A stretch of DNA of 64,000 nt from the NCBI RefSeq assembly GCF_046602855.1, contig NZ_JBKINJ010000001.1, forward strand, positions 806,001-870,000, in the 5' to 3' direction. This document shows positions 52,502-61,786 of this stretch, piece after piece (the first letter of the stretch is position 1; each line of letters begins with the position of its first letter). A program made the position numbers and the translations under genes. The stretch is from Gracilimonas sp046602855 (lineage in GTDB: Bacteria > Bacteroidota > Rhodothermia > Balneolales > Balneolaceae). The notes beneath the pieces are model-generated. The model did no database searches. It was not told the DNA's origin and was given only the letters and a program-made list of their open reading frames with translations.

Positions 52502-53754
52502 ACGATGGCGTCAATTTCTTTCAGGTGAACACAGTAGTGTTTTATGACCGGCTCAGTGAGGGCAATGATATTCTTTGTTTCTGCTGCTTTTGAAAATTCA
52601 ATAGCCTTTTCATTTTCCAGGATCCAAATGCTTTTATTTTTATATTTGTAAGCTTCTGAATAACTGTTCTCAAAACCAAGATAATATTCTAAATTCTTCT
52701 CAGGTTCTGGAATATTTAGTTTTTTTAGCTGCTTGAGGGTGCTCTCTCTAATTTTCTTGATAGCTGACTGACTGAATTTCCTGTCTGAAAAGCTTGTACG
52801 ATACAGTCGCCGGTTCAAAAATCTGAAACTAAGATCGGATAATACCTTGTCAGGATTATTTTGCCAAAGTTTGATCGAAAGATATACATCGTGATCATCC
52901 AGTTGTGTGTATTTATCGATCACTTCAGCAGAGATCATTTTTTTAGCAGATGGCTGCTTCTTCATAAAATATTGAAGGGCAGGGGATGCAAAATCCAATT
53001 TAATTCCTGAGTCAATAAGATAACGTACGCGGTCGAAAATCTTCTTGAGTAAAAAATCAGCACTGAGTACAGTTTTATGCTGATATACCTGCATATACAT
53101 CAAACGGCGCGCAATGATATAGTTTTCAATGGCATAGATGCCTTTTTTCTCAATAACGATATTGCCTTTGAAGACACGCATGGTTTTTAGGATCCGGTTA
53201 ATTCCTACTGATCCTTCTGATACCCCGGTAAAAAAACTGTCTCTGCGCAGGTAATCGAGCCTGTCAAGGTCTAGCTGTGATGAAATAAGCTGGTGCAGAA
53301 ATTTCTTTTTGTACTGATTGGTGAAAATTGAGACGGCTGTATCCAAAGCTCCGTCAAATTCCTGATTTAATTTTTTCATGATCGCAAGGCTCATCATTTC
53401 ATGATTGAAATCTTTGATGAGGGAATGTTCAAGAGTATGTGAAAGGGGCCCATGTCCTACATCGTGTAGTAGAATTGCCATTAGTGTACCATCAAATTCG
53501 GGCTGACTAATGGTAGTATCTTTTTCCTTTAGATTATTCAGAACTCTTTGTCCCAGTTCTAAAGCACCTAAGGCATGTGAAAACCGGGAGTGTTCTGCAG
53601 CAGGAAAAACAAGGTAACCCAAACCAAGTTGTCGGACGCGTCTTAAACGTTGAACATAGGGATGATCAATGAGTCGTAATATGGGCCCTTTGGGAACGGT
53701 AATAAATCCGTGAATGGGATCGTTGAAAATTTTGTAACGGGTGCTTTTATCCAT
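52498..53754 (-). CDS. HD domain phosphohydrolase (SAMHD1/YwfO-like)
   Basis: A 418-residue HD-superfamily protein. Motifs: YVQRLRRVRQLGLGYLVFP, HSRFSHALGALELG (His55, His60), HD pair 97-98 in AILLHDVGHGPLSH, and the late Asp in SQLDLDRLDYLRRDS. This order is that of SAMHD1-like dNTP triphosphohydrolases (YwfO group). The probable reaction is dNTP to deoxynucleoside plus triphosphate, but substrate and allostery are not proven here. The deoxynucleoside kinase at 41308 would reverse that step. Convergent with the two-component gene; 82 bp to the thioesterase gene. Confidence 0.9.
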   Translation of the reverse strand: MDKSTRYKIFNDPIHGFITVPKGPILRLIDHPYVQRLRRVRQLGLGYLVFPAAEHSRFSHALGALELGQRVLNNLKEKDTTISQPEFDGTLMAILLHDVGHGPLSHTLEHSLIKDFNHEMMSLAIMKKLNQEFDGALDTAVSIFTNQYKKKFLHQLISSQLDLDRLDYLRRDSFFTGVSEGSVGINRILKTMRVFKGNIVIEKKGIYAIENYIIARRLMYMQVYQHKTVLSADFLLKKIFDRVRYLIDSGIKLDFASPALQYFMKKQPSAKKMISAEVIDKYTQLDDHDVYLSIKLWQNNPDKVLSDLSFRFLNRRLYRTSFSDRKFSQSAIKKIRESTLKQLKKLNIPEPEKNLEYYLGFENSYSEAYKYKNKSIWILENEKAIEFSKAAETKNIIALTEPVIKHYCVHLKEIDAIV

Positions 53755-53836
53755 TGATCATGATAGCATTAGGTTCACGAGCGTTTGAAGATATTTAAAA
53801 TTGATCACATAAATGAGATGAGTATTTTAAATAGTG

Positions 53837-54280
53837 CTACTCAAAAGCTCCTTCAACTATCATATCCTCAATGTCTTCAATTTCAGGCAGTCGAGTCGGC
53901 CTTTGATCTGAGATATCAAACCATACACCTTTGGTTTCGGCTACACATAGCAGATCTTTAGAATTCCTATTATATATAGCCTGAATAGCTGTAATACTGG
54001 AACTTCCAATCTTTCCAATTCCGGTTCCTACCAAAACACTTGATGGATATTTTATCTGATCCAAATATTCGATAGTCGATTTAACCAGTACAAAGGTTTT
54101 ACCATCAGTGAATTCACTTTGCATTTTACCCACTTTTCCTAAAAAACTGATCCTTGCCTCTTCCAAATAGGTGTTGAACAAAGCGTTGTTTACATGATTT
54201 AGGGGATCAAGATCCCGGAATCTAACAGGGATTTCTTTCCAGTGATAAAATAGGCTTTTGTCGTATTTGGGTCTGAACAT
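53837..54280 (-). CDS. Acyl-CoA thioesterase, 4HBT hotdog family
   Basis: A 147-residue hotdog-fold protein. The typical 4-hydroxybenzoyl-CoA thioesterase signature is present: VRFRDLDPLNHVNNALFNTYLEEARISFL, with Asp and His-Val-Asn-Asn at the active site, then VKSTIEYLDQIKYPSSVLVGT. Such enzymes hydrolyse acyl-CoA or acyl-ACP thioesters; the native substrate cannot be assigned. ATG 54278-54280 is consistent with family length (about 130-150). Minus strand, divergent from the peptidase across 102 bp. Confidence 0.88.
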   Translation of the reverse strand: MFRPKYDKSLFYHWKEIPVRFRDLDPLNHVNNALFNTYLEEARISFLGKVGKMQSEFTDGKTFVLVKSTIEYLDQIKYPSSVLVGTGIGKIGSSSITAIQAIYNRNSKDLLCVAETKGVWFDISDQRPTRLPEIEDIEDMIVEGAFE

Positions 54281-54382
54281 GAATAATATTCTTTTTTAAT
54301 AAAGGGCTGAATTCTAAATGAGTGTGTGCCCTGTATAATTGTTATATTTATGAGTATGAAATTTAACCAAATAAATAAGTAG

Positions 54383-55471
54383 ATGAGTAAGAAAAACGAG
54401 CAAGAATTTTTAGAGGAATTACTGATCACTCCAAGTCCTACCGGTTATGAGAAAGAAGGAGTCCGGGTTTGGAAAGATTATGTATCTAAATTCGCCGATG
54501 AAGTGGTGACAGATGCCTACGGTTCCTGTGCTGCTAAGATAAATATGGGTGGTGATGTAGCTACTGTCATGCTCGAGGCGCATTGCGATGAGATCGGCAT
54601 GGTTGTTCAGCATATTAATGAACAGGGTTTTGTGTATATCAATAAACTGGGTGGAAGTGACTCTACCATCGCTCGTGCTAAGAAGGTTTTTATTCATAAC
54701 AAAAGAGGCCGTGTTGTAGGTATAACAGGAAATACGGCTATACACCTTCAGGATAATAAGAACGGTGGAGGCAAGCAGCCAAAGTGGAAAGATATTTATG
54801 TAGATATTGGAGTCTCTTCAAAGGAAGAAGCACTAGAGCTGGTACAGGTTGGTGATCCGATCACCTATGCAACGGATACGGAATTTTTAAATGACGATCT
54901 GCTTTCTGCCCGTGCGCTTGACAACAGAATTGGTGGATATGTGATCGCTGAAGCGTTGAAGAAGCTCAGTAAGAGAAAGAAAGATCTTAAAGTTAATGTG
55001 ATCGCCCTAAATTCGGTTCAGGAAGAGGTTGGAGGATTTGGAGCACGCATGATGAGCTATAGGTTTATGCCTGATGTGGCCCTTGTCACAGATGTGACTC
55101 ATGCTACTGACACCCCGGGAATTGACCAAAAAGAGCATGGTACCGTTGAGTTAGGTAAAGGACCTACGGTGCAGCACGGTGGTGCGAATCATCCTAAATT
55201 GGTTGAGTTCGTTGAGGAGGTGTGTGCACAGAAAAAGATCGATATTCAGCATGAAGCTACCAGTGTAAGAACAGGTACTGATACCGATAGTATATTCTAT
55301 CAGCAGACCGGAATTCCAAGTGCTTTGCTCTCAACGCCACTAAGGTACATGCATTCTCCTGTTGAAATGGTTTCAATGAAGGATGTTGAGAATCTAGTCG
55401 ATGTTATGGTAGAAACTGTGTTAGCCATGAGTCCTGACCAAACATTCTCTGTTTTCGGAGATGAAAACTAA
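54383..55471 (+). CDS. M42 family metallopeptidase (glutamyl aminopeptidase/TET-like)
   Basis: A 362-residue dinuclear zinc aminopeptidase. Metal and active-site motifs: MLEAHCDEIGMVVQHI, LLSARALDNRIGGYVIAEAL, NSVQEEVGGFGARMM with catalytic Glu pair, and near the end STPLRYMHSPVEMVS. An internal PA-like domain (about 75-170) is present, as usual for the M42 dodecamers that trim oligopeptides in the cytoplasm. No signal peptide. Single gene with a bidirectional terminator behind it. Confidence 0.92.
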   Translation: MSKKNEQEFLEELLITPSPTGYEKEGVRVWKDYVSKFADEVVTDAYGSCAAKINMGGDVATVMLEAHCDEIGMVVQHINEQGFVYINKLGGSDSTIARAKKVFIHNKRGRVVGITGNTAIHLQDNKNGGGKQPKWKDIYVDIGVSSKEEALELVQVGDPITYATDTEFLNDDLLSARALDNRIGGYVIAEALKKLSKRKKDLKVNVIALNSVQEEVGGFGARMMSYRFMPDVALVTDVTHATDTPGIDQKEHGTVELGKGPTVQHGGANHPKLVEFVEEVCAQKKIDIQHEATSVRTGTDTDSIFYQQTGIPSALLSTPLRYMHSPVEMVSMKDVENLVDVMVETVLAMSPDQTFSVFGDEN

Positions 55472-55497
55472 CTTGCCAAAAAAAAATATCGGTCAAT

Positions 55498-55528
55498 AAA
55501 AAAGCCTGCTCATTTGAGCAGGCTTTTT
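55498..55528. terminator. Bidirectional rho-independent terminator
   Basis: An A-run, GCCTGCTCA (55504-55512), a 2-nt loop, TGAGCAGGC (55515-55523) and a five-T run make a near-perfect stem between the converging M42 peptidase and fasciclin genes. It can end transcripts from both sides. Confidence 0.9.
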
Positions 55529-55574
55529 GTTTGGATCAAATGTGACTTTAGAATCTAAAGTCGTAGATAAGATC

Positions 55575-57338
55575 TTAGTTTGAAGTATAGCTGGGTGGTA
55601 ATAGAACACCGTCGATGATGTGAATTACACCGTTTACACCTTGCAGATCAACAGTGGTTACATTTACACTGCCATTCAGTGTTACATTACCTTCAGTATC
55701 AACTGCTACTGTTATGTCCTCTCCCTGCACAGTTGTCACTGTTGTTGAGTTACCAGGTGCAGGTAAGTTATCTGAGAGAATCTCCTGTCCTGCTACATGA
55801 TATTGCAGTACCTCAGAAACCTGAGCTTCAGACAGTCCGTCTAATGTTGTACTTACAGCATCAAACGCAGCATTTGTAGGTGCAAATACTGTGAATGTAC
55901 CATTTTCATCAGAAAGTGTGCCTGCTAACCCGGCATCAGATACAAGTGATACCAGAGTACTTAGATCATAATTCTTAGATGCTATCTGAACTACATTCAA
56001 TAACTCATTAGGCAGGATTACTTCATTGATTGCATGAATAGTGCCGTTATTTGTCATAATATCGGCTTCTACAACACTAGCTGAACCATTTATAGTTACA
56101 TTACCATCAGCTGCAGTTACATAAACGGCTTCGTCTGTAAGAGAAGCAGGTGCTTGCTCTGCAGACAGGTCACCGGAAGCTACTTCTACTGGTAATACAT
56201 GGTAACTTAATACAGTAGCAAGTTGCTGATTGGTCAAAGAATTAACCACACTTTCTACTGCTGCAAATGCATCATCAGTTGGAGCAAATACAGTGTAAGA
56301 GGCTTCAGTATCGCTAAGTGTACCAGCTAGTCCCGCATCAACAACAGCACTTACTAAGGATTCAAAGTTGTAACGCTTAGAAGCAGCATCTACAACAGTT
56401 CCGTAAGCATCTGGAAGGATAACCTGATCAATTGCATGGATAACACCATTTGATACATCTACATCAGCTGCTACAACAGAAGCTGCACCATTAACAGTAA
56501 CATCTCCATTACCATCTTTAGTAACGAATACTTCGCCACCTTCAAGTGAAGCAGGGGCTTGCTCAGCGTTTAGTTGATCAGCAAAGATTTCTCCGGAAAG
56601 TACATGATAAGTGAGGATCTCCGTGAGTTCCGCATCACTCAAACTTCCCAATAGTCCTTGGGGCAGTGCAGCAAAAGCATCATCCGTTGGTGCAAATACG
56701 GTAAAGTCACCTTTATACTTCAAGGTTGAAGTTAGCCCAACTTGCTCTACAGCTGAGGCAAGTGTAGTAAAATTACCAAGCTCAACAGCCTGATCAATAA
56801 TATTAGCGTCTCTGTAACCTTCTGGAAGCAGTACAGCATCAACAGCATGAATTATTCCGTTTGATGCTTCTACGTCAGCTGTTACCACATTTGAATAACC
56901 ATTAATCAATACTCCGCCATCAGCTTCTACTAGAATTTCTTCACCTAATAGAGTTTCTACGTCTTGAGTAGGCTGTAGATCGCTTGATTCAATTTCACCG
57001 TTTACCACATGAAACTGAAGTATATCAGCTAATTGTTCAGGTGACAAATTTGAAAGTGTTCCTTCTGGGAGTGCCTCAAAAGCATCATCAGTTGGAGCAA
57101 AAACAGTGAAAATTGGTCCTTCTTGTTGAAGAGTTTCAGCTAAGCCCGCATCTTGAATAGCTTGTACTAAAATATCAAAGTTGCCACTTTCTGAAGCTAC
57201 TTCAACTATGTTTGGCTCAGGTGCTGGACCTAAACCTCCGCCGTCATTATCATTGCCGCATGCCATAAAGGTCATGGATAACATAAATAATGAAGCAACG
57301 AATAATGTAAATCTCGATGAATAGTAGTGTGAATTCAT
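55575..57338 (-). CDS. Lipoprotein with four fasciclin (FAS1) repeats
   Basis: A 587-residue surface protein. The N-terminus carries a lipoprotein signal with Cys27 in SMTFMACGND, so it is lipid-anchored. Four consecutive FAS1 domains of about 130 residues follow (about 41-172, 177-306, 311-440, 445-585). Each begins with a helix pattern such as NFTTLASAVEQVGL, then FTVFAPTDDAF, and ends with NGIIHAIDAVLLP-like strands; this HxIDxVLxP box is the conserved FAS1 H2 motif. FAS1 domains mediate adhesion or ligand binding. It starts 80 bp downstream of the TonB receptor on the same strand; a long hairpin lies between. Confidence 0.93.
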   Translation of the reverse strand: MNSHYYSSRFTLFVASLFMLSMTFMACGNDNDGGGLGPAPEPNIVEVASESGNFDILVQAIQDAGLAETLQQEGPIFTVFAPTDDAFEALPEGTLSNLSPEQLADILQFHVVNGEIESSDLQPTQDVETLLGEEILVEADGGVLINGYSNVVTADVEASNGIIHAVDAVLLPEGYRDANIIDQAVELGNFTTLASAVEQVGLTSTLKYKGDFTVFAPTDDAFAALPQGLLGSLSDAELTEILTYHVLSGEIFADQLNAEQAPASLEGGEVFVTKDGNGDVTVNGAASVVAADVDVSNGVIHAIDQVILPDAYGTVVDAASKRYNFESLVSAVVDAGLAGTLSDTEASYTVFAPTDDAFAAVESVVNSLTNQQLATVLSYHVLPVEVASGDLSAEQAPASLTDEAVYVTAADGNVTINGSASVVEADIMTNNGTIHAINEVILPNELLNVVQIASKNYDLSTLVSLVSDAGLAGTLSDENGTFTVFAPTNAAFDAVSTTLDGLSEAQVSEVLQYHVAGQEILSDNLPAPGNSTTVTTVQGEDITVAVDTEGNVTLNGSVNVTTVDLQGVNGVIHIIDGVLLPPSYTSN

Positions 57339-57342
57339 TTTA

Positions 57343-57383
57343 TCGATGTTTTATAATTAAGGTTCAAATTAATTACACATCGA
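57343..57383 (-). promoter_or_regulatory. Strong hairpin in the leader of the fasciclin gene
   Basis: TCGATGT (57343-57349) pairs with ACATCGA (57377-57383), and TAATTAA (57354-57360) with TTAATTA (57369-57375), 14 bp in all with a 4/1-nt internal loop and an 8-nt apex. It ends 4 nt before the fasciclin ATG (57336-57338), so as RNA it would cover the ribosome binding region. No T-run follows. It could be a translational switch, or a dyad operator. Confidence 0.5.
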
Positions 57384-57417
57384 AAAGGTGGTATGACTAG
57401 TTTTTTCTGAAAAAAAT

Positions 57418-60180
57418 TCAGAATGATATTTCAATAGCTAAAGACGGGGTGAAACCGGGCAAAGTTCGGCTGTTTCTATTGTAAGTAATATTGTTAACTG
57501 ATTGAAGGTTAGGGCTTAATGTATAGAAAACAGGATTTGCTCGATCTAGTAGGTTTACAAGATCAATTTTGGTTTCAAGCTGAATGCGGGAGCCGATCAT
57601 CATCGAATAATTGAAGCCAGCATCTAGTCTAAGGTAATAGGGCATGGTTGTGTTTTCCGGAGAAGTGAGATCAAAGCTTCCAAAAATAGTTTCTCCATGA
57701 ATTCCCAAATAATCGTAGTAAGCTTTGTTATATGCCCAGTATCTTATTGGTGTCCATTCAAGATTAATGAGGGTATTGAAATTTTTGAAAACTCTCCAGT
57801 TAATGAAGGAAGACAGTGAATAGGGCTCACTCCATTCTGAATGAACCATTTCATTATTGAAACGATCTTCTGTTCTTTCCTTTGAAATATTGATTTGGTG
57901 TGTCAGATCGATTATTAATTTTGGATCTTCAAATATAAACTTGGTAGAGAGTGAACCACCATAGGCAAATCCCTCAGCCTTTGAAAAATATGAGTTTTGG
58001 TCTTCGAGTATATTTCCGGGCAGTACCTGAGGTTTATTAAGTTCATGATAGTTTAAGCGCCAATTTACCGGTTTCCATTTATAGTATGTTTCAATGTTTA
58101 GCATAAAAGCATCTGAAGTAGAAACGGACCATGAAAGAGCAGTATGGTATGATTTAGGGACCTCAGTGGTTTGATCATTGGCCTGCCAAAATTTATATGA
58201 AGGAACTAATGCACTAGGGCCAAAGCTGGCAAGATCAAAACGATTTATAAATTGGTGGTAGATACCGGTAGATATTTTAATTGAATGATATCCTGTGCCG
58301 GTTTCTTTAGTAAGATATTCAACAGTAAATCTTGGTTCATAATAAAATGATTCTTTTTCAGGTAGATAAGTTGTTCGCGCCCCTAGCTGAATTTTTGTCT
58401 GATTATTGAAATTATGAGTAAACTGGCCAAAAGAACTTAAGATGTATGATGTTTTGGATGTTGTAGTTGGAAAGTAAAACAGATCACTGAGCGTAAAATC
58501 GTATGTAACAATATTAGGATCTAAACCAATTTTAAGTAAACTTTTTGTATTGATATTGTATGTAAATTCAGTTTCCAGACCGTACTCAGAGATATTATTC
58601 TTGTTTATACTGATATCATTCAGGGTATTCAGATCTGCGAAATAGTCAAATGCAGTCTCAGTATCTATTCCGTCATTTGCAATGGTATTATTGCCGATCA
58701 TGCGATAATCATTTTCGAACCTGGATACAGTGTAATATGCTTTGATCCAGTAGTCGGATCTGGCATTTAAGATTCCACTTTGTTCTATATTGATCATTGC
58801 ATTGTTTTGATTCGACTTATCTTCTGAAAAAACATAATTGGGCTGCTGTGAAACAATATTTTGCCTTTCAGATAGCAGTCGTGTATCAATGAAGTTCTTT
58901 CCCAGATATGCGGAGATTTTCGTGGAAGAAAAATCTCCAGACCTGTTAAGTGCAAAATGAAGGTCGTAAAACGTTATGTCAGAATCCTGAACCACAGAAT
59001 TATAGTGTGCAATATCGTTACTGCTACCCATAATGAAATTCTGCAGTAGGGGATCTAATTGGTTCCATTGATCAAATGTATCATTCAATTCAGAAGGCTC
59101 GTACACCCCCCAGGTGCTAAATCGAATAGTAGACATAGCCCTTAACTTACTATCTGATGAAAAGGGCATTTCAAGACGTGCATTCAAAGCATACGGATCA
59201 GCTTGTAAAGTTGAGATGGATTCTTTTCGGTCACTGATATCATGACTGAAATCCACAAAACCAGATAAAGAACTGCCTACATCAGCGCTAAAGCCTGTTT
59301 TAGAAACGCTTATATGATCAATAGCATAAGGACTGAATATCCCAAATGTGTTACCTGCAATGTTTGAGTTATAAATAGATACACCATCAAGTTTAACAGT
59401 ATGATCCCTTGAATCACTTCCATGAATGTTGAAATTTTGTTGCCCTGCAGAAAATGAAAGTCCGGGAAAAGCTTTTAGAGAGCGGACTACATTTCGATCT
59501 GCGCCAATAAAGTTATCTTCAATTGTGGAATAGCTGGTGCCATTTTGTTTGTCTTTGAATCCAAACACAGGTGAATTGCTACTTACCACTAAAGGTTCCA
59601 TCATATAACTTTTAGGTTTTAACTCAATAACTGTTAGTCCCTCTGAATCAGGTCCTATAACAACCCTGCTTTGTTTTGATTGATAGCCGATGTAAGTGGC
59701 TCGGATCTGATATTCTCCGGATAACAATGATGAAATATTAAAATAACCATTACGATTTGTTGCTGTGGCACCGGTTGCATCAGCAATGAAAATAGTTGCA
59801 TTAACAAGTGGCTCACCGGTCTCAGCATCTCTGACATAACCTGCTAGACTGCCGTATTGTGTGCTTTTGTTGGGAGAGGTAGTGATCACATAAGTTCCTG
59901 TGGAAAGGATAACATAATCTAGATTTGAAAAAGACAAGATCTTCTTCAAAATCTTGTCCACCGGTTGATTCCTCTCATCTATATAAACTGTTGCCTGAAG
60001 TTCTATTTTTGAATCGTAGGCAAAATCAATATGCGAGATATTTGCCAACTTTATGAGTGCATCCTCAATACTGACATTTCTGATAGTCAGGGAATACAAT
60101 TTCTTATCTTTACTTGCAGATTGAGCATTTACTGTCTGAGTAAAGAAGATTACTGATAATAAGAGAATAAAAGTTCTCAT
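57418..60180 (-). CDS. TonB-dependent receptor with N-terminal STN signalling domain
   Basis: A 920-residue outer membrane transporter. After a signal peptide (1-19) comes an STN (secretin/TonB short N-terminal) domain (about 28-105, LTIRNVSIEDALIKLAN). A carboxypeptidase-like regulatory domain follows (about 113-200, GSLAGYVRDAETGEPLVNAT), then the plug with a KLDGVSIYNSN segment, and a 22-strand barrel ending in ...LAIEISF. The STN domain normally touches the FecR protein encoded just upstream to signal ligand binding. No SusD gene follows, so it is not a standard glycan-utilisation pair. The ligand is unknown. It starts 1 bp after fecR. Confidence 0.93.
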   Translation of the reverse strand: MRTFILLLSVIFFTQTVNAQSASKDKKLYSLTIRNVSIEDALIKLANISHIDFAYDSKIELQATVYIDERNQPVDKILKKILSFSNLDYVILSTGTYVITTSPNKSTQYGSLAGYVRDAETGEPLVNATIFIADATGATATNRNGYFNISSLLSGEYQIRATYIGYQSKQSRVVIGPDSEGLTVIELKPKSYMMEPLVVSSNSPVFGFKDKQNGTSYSTIEDNFIGADRNVVRSLKAFPGLSFSAGQQNFNIHGSDSRDHTVKLDGVSIYNSNIAGNTFGIFSPYAIDHISVSKTGFSADVGSSLSGFVDFSHDISDRKESISTLQADPYALNARLEMPFSSDSKLRAMSTIRFSTWGVYEPSELNDTFDQWNQLDPLLQNFIMGSSNDIAHYNSVVQDSDITFYDLHFALNRSGDFSSTKISAYLGKNFIDTRLLSERQNIVSQQPNYVFSEDKSNQNNAMINIEQSGILNARSDYWIKAYYTVSRFENDYRMIGNNTIANDGIDTETAFDYFADLNTLNDISINKNNISEYGLETEFTYNINTKSLLKIGLDPNIVTYDFTLSDLFYFPTTTSKTSYILSSFGQFTHNFNNQTKIQLGARTTYLPEKESFYYEPRFTVEYLTKETGTGYHSIKISTGIYHQFINRFDLASFGPSALVPSYKFWQANDQTTEVPKSYHTALSWSVSTSDAFMLNIETYYKWKPVNWRLNYHELNKPQVLPGNILEDQNSYFSKAEGFAYGGSLSTKFIFEDPKLIIDLTHQINISKERTEDRFNNEMVHSEWSEPYSLSSFINWRVFKNFNTLINLEWTPIRYWAYNKAYYDYLGIHGETIFGSFDLTSPENTTMPYYLRLDAGFNYSMMIGSRIQLETKIDLVNLLDRANPVFYTLSPNLQSVNNITYNRNSRTLPGFTPSLAIEISF

Positions 60181-60181
60181 A

Positions 60182-61108
60182 TCAGTTTGAAGTTATCTTG
60201 AACCCATTATGTGTTTTCTGATATCCCAGTCCTTTGATCGTGCAAATATCTCGTATAATAGACTCAGGATCTACAGGATAATGGTAAAAGGCAGTAATGC
60301 TTTCGTCTTTTAGGGTAAGTTTGTTTCCAAGTTCAATGGTCAGATCAAATCGACGTTCAAGCATACCAAAAGCTTGTCCCAGATTTTCATTTTGAAATGC
60401 AATATTATTTGATGTCCAGGCTAAAGTTTTCTCGAGTTCAACAGGGGAAGTAATGATTTCTCTTGTTTGAGTGATCATAGCGCCTTCGTTAGCTGAGAGA
60501 ACGATTGAATCTTTACTGTTCAAGTCTGCAAACCGAACTGAACCTTCAGTTACTGCCAGTTTTGCCTTCGCTCCGGTTTCAGAATTCCAGTCAGATAGAT
60601 TAAACTTGGTTCCCAATACTTTTATTGAGCTGTTTAAAGTATTGACAGTAAAAGGATCATCAGCATTACTATATACATCAAAAAACCCTTCTCCATTTAG
60701 TGTTACATTTCGGCCGAAATAGTTATAGAATCTGGAGTATGACAATTCTGACCCACTGTTCAGTGTTATTGAAGTTCCGTCAGGAAGATTTACGGTTGCT
60801 AGTTCTCCATTTGGAACTTCGACACTTACAGGAATTGAAAGAGCGAAAAGCATCCCAATAAATGTAATCGTAGCCGCTATAGACATTAACTTCCAATTAA
60901 AAGTAAAGCTCCAGTCAGTTTCTGATTCCTCAGCTTCCTCTTCATCGACCTGATCAAGAACTTTGTCTAATGCTCTTTCTACCTCTGAATCAGAGAGAGA
61001 GAGTTTATTGTTCTCAGAAATGCGGTAATCTTCTAAACCTTCTTCTAGTTCATCGGGAATGGAATAGTCATCATTTTCGCCTGAACTATTGTGTCTGTGT
61101 ATATTCAT
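60182..61108 (-). CDS. FecR family anti-sigma/transmembrane signalling protein
   Basis: A 308-residue single-pass inner-membrane regulator. The cytoplasmic N-terminal part (about 1-72) has no cysteine zinc-binding motif. One helix follows (about 74-92, MSIAATITFIGMLFALSI). The periplasmic FecR domain (about 95-205) has TVNLPDGTSITLNSGSELSY and FFDVYSNADDPFTVNT, and a C-terminal DUF4974 domain ends near YQKTHNGFKITSN. It transfers the receptor signal to the sigma factor. It overlaps the sigma gene by 4 bp and is 1 bp from the receptor gene. Confidence 0.93.
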   Translation of the reverse strand: MNIHRHNSSGENDDYSIPDELEEGLEDYRISENNKLSLSDSEVERALDKVLDQVDEEEAEESETDWSFTFNWKLMSIAATITFIGMLFALSIPVSVEVPNGELATVNLPDGTSITLNSGSELSYSRFYNYFGRNVTLNGEGFFDVYSNADDPFTVNTLNSSIKVLGTKFNLSDWNSETGAKAKLAVTEGSVRFADLNSKDSIVLSANEGAMITQTREIITSPVELEKTLAWTSNNIAFQNENLGQAFGMLERRFDLTIELGNKLTLKDESITAFYHYPVDPESIIRDICTIKGLGYQKTHNGFKITSN

Positions 61109-61692
61109 AAAGCGATATCTTTATCACGTTCGTTTTTAACCTCATATTCCTCCCTAAGAAATCTACATGCGGAAACAATATGATTGTTAACTGTTCTTGC
61201 TGAGATTTTCATGACCTCGGCGATCTCATCATGTCGCAAACCCTCAAATCGACTCAGTTCAAAAGCTTCCCGTTGCCTGTCGGGAAGCTTTTTTATGAGG
61301 TGTTCTATGATCTGTACTGTTTGCTTAATGTAAGAGTCATTCTTGTTTTGTTCTTGATGAATAATCAGGGCATTTAAAGAGTGATCTTTATCCTCAAGCG
61401 ATTCGAATCTGCTCTTGTGATCTCGTATATGATTTAGACTTAGATTACGAACTATCGTAAACATATAGGATTTCAATGATTTTGAAGGATCCAACTGTTC
61501 ACGATTTTTCCACAGCTTGATAAAAGCTTCTTGTACTAAATCACATGCCTGATCTTTGGATTTAACATATCGATAAGCGAATCGTACATAGTGTTCATAA
61601 CAGTTACGAAAAAAATCGGAGTAGCTTTTTTTACTCCCATCTTTAATTGCATGACTCCACTCGGTAAACTGATTATCGGTGATGTTATCCAT
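61105..61692 (-). CDS. ECF-type RNA polymerase sigma factor (FecI/RpoE-like)
   Basis: A 195-residue extracytoplasmic-function sigma factor. Region 2 contains RYVKSKDQACDLVQEAFIKL and SYMFTIVRNLSLNHIRD; region 4 has LPDRQREAFELSRFEGLRHD and the recognition helix in MKISARTVNNHIVSA. This is the Bacteroidota FecI-like type that drives expression of the linked receptor on release by FecR. First gene of the sigma-fecR-receptor unit, 77 bp after sua5. Its target promoters are not identified. Confidence 0.94.
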   Translation of the reverse strand: MDNITDNQFTEWSHAIKDGSKKSYSDFFRNCYEHYVRFAYRYVKSKDQACDLVQEAFIKLWKNREQLDPSKSLKSYMFTIVRNLSLNHIRDHKSRFESLEDKDHSLNALIIHQEQNKNDSYIKQTVQIIEHLIKKLPDRQREAFELSRFEGLRHDEIAEVMKISARTVNNHIVSACRFLREEYEVKNERDKDIAL

Positions 61693-61753
61693 ATTTGTAC
61701 AGTTAATACACGTGAAAATAGCCTTATGACTATGAAGAATTAACTGAAATGAA

Positions 61754-61786
61754 AAAAAAACCGTTCTGTTTAACCCAAGGTTTTTT
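61754..61786 (-). terminator. Weak rho-independent terminator at the end of sua5
   Basis: On the minus strand, AAAAAACC (61786-61779) and GGTTTTTTT (61762-61754) form a stem with a 16-nt loop and end in a T-run. It overlaps the sua5 stop codon region. It would separate the mfd-sua5 transcript from the sigma operon, though read-through is possible. Confidence 0.4.

Noticed and set aside
57418..61692. Polysaccharide utilisation locus
   Set aside because: The receptor is STN-type but there is no SusD-like gene or glycoside hydrolase nearby.
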